Assembly (NCBI GenBank): GCA_037046735.1
Contig: JBAOHC010000020.1
Location: forward strand, 124,001-188,000
Direction of reading: 5' to 3'
DNA: 64,000 nt
Source: JADKAV01 sp037046735
Lineage (GTDB): Bacteria > Actinomycetota > Actinomycetes > S36-B12 > UBA10799
The notes under the pieces were generated by a model. That model was given only the letters and a program-made list of their open reading frames with translations. It did no database searches and was not told the DNA's origin. A program made the translations under genes and the position numbers. Of this stretch, positions 60,729-64,000 are shown piece after piece. The stretch's first letter is position 1. Every line of letters begins with the position of its first letter.

Positions 60729-61516
60729 CGTCCCTCGAACTGCGCCTGGCCGGGACCCGACTGCAGGAATGTCGTCATGCCGGTCTCCCGATCCTGGGTT
60801 GCGAACAGACCGACGAACTGCCCGCGCTCGATCTCCAGGCCGGTCCGCAGGTCTGTTTCAAGCCCCCGGTCCACCGCGATCTTGGCCGCCCGCAGTGCCA
60901 GCGCCGGACCCCCTACGTAACTGCGCGCCCAGTCCATGGCCGCCGCGAGCACCTCGTCTGCGGGCACGACCCTGTCCACCAGGCCGATGCGTTCTGCCTC
61001 GTCGCTGCGCATGTGGCGTCCGGAGAAGATCAGCTCCTTGGCGCGCGCCTGCCCGATCAGGCGGGGCAGCCGCTGGGTTCCGCCCGCGCCGGGGATGATG
61101 CCCAGTTGGATCTCGGGCAGGCCGAGTTTGGCGTTGTCGGCGCAGACGCGGAAATCGCACGCCAGTGCCAGTTCCAAGCCACCACCGAGGGCGTACCCCG
61201 TGATGGCCGCGATGGTGGGCTTGCCGATCTCGGTGACAGCGGTGAAAGCGGCCTGCAGCGCGGCGGAGCGTTCGATCATCGTGCGGTAGTCCCAGGCGGA
61301 CATCTCCTTGACATCCGCACCCGCGGCGAACACCTTCGGCCCGCCGTGGATGACAACCGCGCTGACGTCGCGGCGTTGGTCCACCTCCCGCGCGAAAGCG
61401 GCGAATCCGGCCTGGACAGCCGCGTCCAAGGCGTTCATGGGCGGCCTGCGCAGGGTGATCACACCCACGCCGTTATCGACCTCGAGTGTGACGACGCTCT
61501 CGGCGGAATCCGACAC
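60725..61516 (-). CDS. enoyl-CoA hydratase/isomerase family protein
   Basis: A 263-residue crotonase-fold protein. FAAGADVKEM forms the oxyanion hole, GGGLELALACD and LGLPEIQLGIIPGAGG carry the two catalytic Glu positions (Glu in GLE and in LPE), so hydratase activity is plausible. The GTG at 61516 was chosen because AGGAGG lies 5 bases before it and MSDSAESVV fits; a longer frame to 61612 is not supported. First gene of the minus-strand hydratase-methyltransferase-acyltransferase operon. Confidence 0.92.
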   Translation of the reverse strand: MSDSAESVVTLEVDNGVGVITLRRPPMNALDAAVQAGFAAFAREVDQRRDVSAVVIHGGPKVFAAGADVKEMSAWDYRTMIERSAALQAAFTAVTEIGKPTIAAITGYALGGGLELALACDFRVCADNAKLGLPEIQLGIIPGAGGTQRLPRLIGQARAKELIFSGRHMRSDEAERIGLVDRVVPADEVLAAAMDWARSYVGGPALALRAAKIAVDRGLETDLRTGLEIERGQFVGLFATQDRETGMTTFLQSGPGQAQFEGR

Positions 61517-61602
61517 TTGTGCCTCCTTCGGGTATGTACGGCAGGCTAACCTCCCAGAGGGACCTCTCCGCCACGGAGGGGTTGCCGCACGACAGGAGGA
61601 CA

Positions 61603-63606
61603 ATGCGCACACCTGATGGTCTGCCTCCCATGGGACTGCGTCCGGATCCTGCCAACCCGGGCAAAGCGACGGTCAACTACTTCGCCCCTGCCGCCGAACA
61701 TGTCGAACTGGAACTGCTTGAATCCGGCGACCGGTTCGACCTGCGTCCGGGTCCCTACGGGCACTGGACCGCCGAGCTCGACGAGCCGTCATCGGGTACC
61801 ACCTACGGCTTCCGGGTGACCGGTCCGTGGGAGCCGCAGTTCGGCCTGCGCCTCAACCCCGCCAAACTCCTGCTCGACCCCTACGCCCTGGCCATGACCG
61901 GCGAACTGCAGGTCAACGACGCCATTCACTCCTACATCATGGACGATCCCGACCAGATGGACGATGTGGACAGCGCCCCGTTCGTTCCGCACAGCGTCTA
62001 CGTACCGCCGCTGGCACCGACCTCGAACAACCCCCCGCGTATTCCCTGGGACCGCACCGTCATCTACGAAACGCATGTCATGGGATTCACGAAACTGCAT
62101 CCCGAGGTTCCAGAGGAGCTGCGCGGTACATACGCCGGCTTTGCCCATCCCGCAGTGGTGGGATATTTGAAGGATCTGGGCATCACCAGCGTGGAGTTGC
62201 TGCCCGTGCAGCACTTCGTGCCCGAACCGATGCTGCTCGGCCGCGGGCTGACGAACTATTGGGGCTACAACCCGATCGGCTACTTCGCGCCGCACGCGGG
62301 CTACGCCGCCCACGGGGAGCGCGGTGAACAGATCGCCGAGTTCCGCGACATGGTCGACGCCTTGCACGAGGCGGGCCTCGAGGTCCTCGTGGATGTGGTC
62401 TACAACCACACCGCAGAAGGCGATCACCTGGGCCCGACGCTGGCCTGGAAGGGCGCGGCCAACGCCGACACCTACTGGATGCTCGAGGGTGGGCTCTACG
62501 ACAACCCGACCGGCTGCGGCAACGCGATCCGGGCCGAGTCCCCGCGCATGGTCGAACTGATCCTGTCGTCATTGCGCTACTGGGTCACCGACCTGCACGT
62601 GGACGGCTTCCGGTTCGACCTGGCCTCCACCCTGGCCCGCACCTCGGCGATGGTCACGACCTGGGCGCCGGTGCTCTCGGCGATGGCCGCAGACCCCGTG
62701 TTGTCGCAAGTGAAACTGATCGCAGAGCCCTGGGACATTGGGATCGGCGGCTACCAGGCGGGCAATTTCCCCGGCCCGTGGGCCGAGTGGAACGACGTCT
62801 TCCGTGGCACCGTGCGGGACACGTGGCGATCGATCGGCTCGCTGTCCGAACTCGGCGCCCGGCTCACCGGTTCCGCCGATCGCTTCGCGCACAATGGCCG
62901 GCGGCCGTATGCCTCGATCAACTTCATCACCGCTCACGACGGCTTCACTTTGCACGACCTCGTGTCCTACAACGACAAGCACAACGAAGCCAACGGTGAG
63001 GACAACAACGACGGCAGCGACGACAACCGGAGTTGGAACGGCGGCGTCGAAGGGCCGACCGACGACACTGACGTGTTGGCCAATCGCCGTGCCCGGCAGC
63101 GATCCCTGCTGGCGACACTGATCCTCAGCGCGGGCACCCCCATGATCCTTTACGGTGACGAGGCCGGCCGGTCGCAGCAGGGCAACAACAACGTCTACTG
63201 CCAGGACAACGAACTCTCGTGGCAGGACTGGAGCAACCCCGACAGCGGCCTGATCGAATGGACCAAACTATTGCTGAAGATCCGCGCGCACTACTCCGTG
63301 CTGCGACCGCTGACGCACCCGTCACCAGAGGATCTGCACTGGTTCAACGAGGACGGCACGGTCCTCACCTCCGAGCAGTGGAACGATCCCGGAGTGCGCG
63401 TGGTCCAGGCCATGTTCAAGGGCGAACCGTCGGTGCTGCTGTGCCTGAACACGGGGCCCGATCCCGTTGAGATGGACTTCCCGATGCCGGCCCGCGTGGT
63501 GCTAGCTAGCGAGGACGTCACCTTGGCAGGCGCCGATCCGTCGGCGGGCGTCAAAGTGCCCTGCTACTCCATCGTCGTCGCCGAGGTCCTGCCCGAAACC
63601 CCATGA
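61603..63606 (+). CDS. glgX: glycogen debranching enzyme
   Basis: GH13 isoamylase-type enzyme that removes alpha-1,6 branches, complementing the phosphorylase encoded upstream. It is 667 residues: N-terminal beta domain (CBM48-like, YFAPAAEHVELELLE), catalytic barrel with nucleophile Asp339 (DGFRFDLAS), acid Glu375 (IAEPWDIG) and Asp446 (AHDGFTLHDLV), and a C-terminal beta domain. The ATG at 61603 follows AGGAGG by 3 bases; an ATG at 61630 is an alternative. TAACCT at 61547-61552 is a possible -10. Divergent from the enoyl-CoA hydratase gene. Confidence 0.95.
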   Translation: MRTPDGLPPMGLRPDPANPGKATVNYFAPAAEHVELELLESGDRFDLRPGPYGHWTAELDEPSSGTTYGFRVTGPWEPQFGLRLNPAKLLLDPYALAMTGELQVNDAIHSYIMDDPDQMDDVDSAPFVPHSVYVPPLAPTSNNPPRIPWDRTVIYETHVMGFTKLHPEVPEELRGTYAGFAHPAVVGYLKDLGITSVELLPVQHFVPEPMLLGRGLTNYWGYNPIGYFAPHAGYAAHGERGEQIAEFRDMVDALHEAGLEVLVDVVYNHTAEGDHLGPTLAWKGAANADTYWMLEGGLYDNPTGCGNAIRAESPRMVELILSSLRYWVTDLHVDGFRFDLASTLARTSAMVTTWAPVLSAMAADPVLSQVKLIAEPWDIGIGGYQAGNFPGPWAEWNDVFRGTVRDTWRSIGSLSELGARLTGSADRFAHNGRRPYASINFITAHDGFTLHDLVSYNDKHNEANGEDNNDGSDDNRSWNGGVEGPTDDTDVLANRRARQRSLLATLILSAGTPMILYGDEAGRSQQGNNNVYCQDNELSWQDWSNPDSGLIEWTKLLLKIRAHYSVLRPLTHPSPEDLHWFNEDGTVLTSEQWNDPGVRVVQAMFKGEPSVLLCLNTGPDPVEMDFPMPARVVLASEDVTLAGADPSAGVKVPCYSIVVAEVLPETP

Positions 63607-64000
63607 CTTCAGCTCCGCCTCATGGTGGCCTTCCTGGCTGTCGGCACCCACTACCAAGCGAAAACGTGTGCCGCGGCTTGACAAGCTCCATAGGGACACC
63701 CCCGATGCACCGCAAACGCTCGCTTGTGGGACTCGGTCCGGAGGTTGGTTCTCTGGACGCTTACTGCGGCGCTTGGGCCGCTCTCTCCTACCCGCCGACG
63801 TCACAACCACGGCGTTGTGCGCGACGCTGAGGGCTTCTCGCGGTACTGGGTCAGGCCGCTTGACGACGGCAGCAACGCCACGCTCACCTCGCCAAGTCAA
63901 GATTTCTCACTGCGGCTCGACGAGCGCAGGGACGGGTGAATGACCTACGACCGTCGATGCCGCCCCCAACTGAAGAGACCGAGCACGCATCCGAAGGCCA
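63607..64000. other. 394 bases without a recognisable gene
   Basis: Between the glgX stop and the right edge no frame gives a protein with recognisable motifs. Short open frames on both strands (up to ~130 codons) overlap each other and look like chance openings in GC-rich sequence. A TTGACA at 63678-63683 has no TANNNT at 16-18 bases. A gene fragment or the start of a gene beyond the edge cannot be excluded. Confidence 0.5.

Noticed and set aside
63678..63683. TTGACA as a promoter near the right edge
   Set aside because: No TANNNT lies at 16-18 bases downstream and no convincing gene follows inside the window.

Overview
The window is GC-rich, gene-dense bacterial DNA from an Actinomycetota chromosome. 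The evidence is gene order. From right to left, argS-lysA-hom-thrC-thrB-rho-rpmE-prfA-prmC-(YrdC)-wecA-atpIBEFHAGDC-cobalamin adenosyltransferase-murA matches the Mycobacterium tuberculosis Rv1292-Rv1315 block. The right half (gatCAB, ligA, methionine-synthase-like gene, mnmA, iscS, etfAB, a methyltransferase, a GH57 enzyme, a GT4 enzyme, an acyltransferase, a methyltransferase and echA) resembles Rv3009c-Rv3039c. These correspondences are from memory. MurA carries the actinobacterial Asp in place of the catalytic Cys. Many genes have a TANNNT hexamer 6-7 bases before the start codon, the signature of leaderless transcripts. The genus cannot be named from this window.

Layout. 1-3841 (minus): partial murA, a CPBP protease and a membrane alpha/beta-hydrolase. 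3871-4434 (plus): PduO-type adenosyltransferase, then a 63-bp tandem repeat array. 4775-12479 (minus): complete F1Fo ATP synthase operon. 12628-18825 (minus, with one plus-strand YrdC-like gene): wecA, glyA, prmC, prfA, rpmE and a secreted protein. 18863-20615: rho, interrupted by an apparent frameshift inside an 18-bp repeat. 20886-28288: CoA-binding protein, thrB-thrC-hom, lysA, argS and a lipoprotein. 28353: tRNA-Arg(CCG). 28439-32060: LRV-repeat protein, membrane protein, PlsC-like acyltransferase, a DUF2089/DUF4097 pair and a small metallopeptidase. 32194-36622: sbcD-sbcC-ATL DNA-repair operon. 36681-43521: VanZ-like gene, gatCAB, ligA and a methionine-synthase-like gene. 43560-44893: two overlapping TRIC/UPF0126 channel genes. 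45003-47097: DUF222-HNH endonuclease and a 112-114-bp repeat array. 47098-49262: iscS-mnmA. 49316-53690: glgP, twin terminator hairpins and etfBA. 53858-61516: a sugar-polymer locus resembling the mycobacterial methylglucose lipopolysaccharide region. 61603-63606: glgX. The last ~390 bases hold no recognisable gene.

How the genes fit together. Most are housekeeping: energy (ATP synthase, ETF), translation (prfA, prmC, rpmE, gatCAB, argS, tRNA-Arg, mnmA fed with sulfur by iscS), aspartate-family amino acids (hom, thrB, thrC, lysA), envelope (murA, wecA) and DNA repair (ligA, sbcCD, ATL). The right end is themed on alpha-1,4-glucans: phosphorylase, branching-type GH57, GT4 synthase, sugar methylation/acylation candidates and debranching enzyme. 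The most unusual points are the rho frameshift, the degenerate YrdC protein, the two tandem repeat arrays, the ATL gene fused into the sbcCD operon, and a PGM1-like ATP-grasp ligase inside the sugar-polymer locus.
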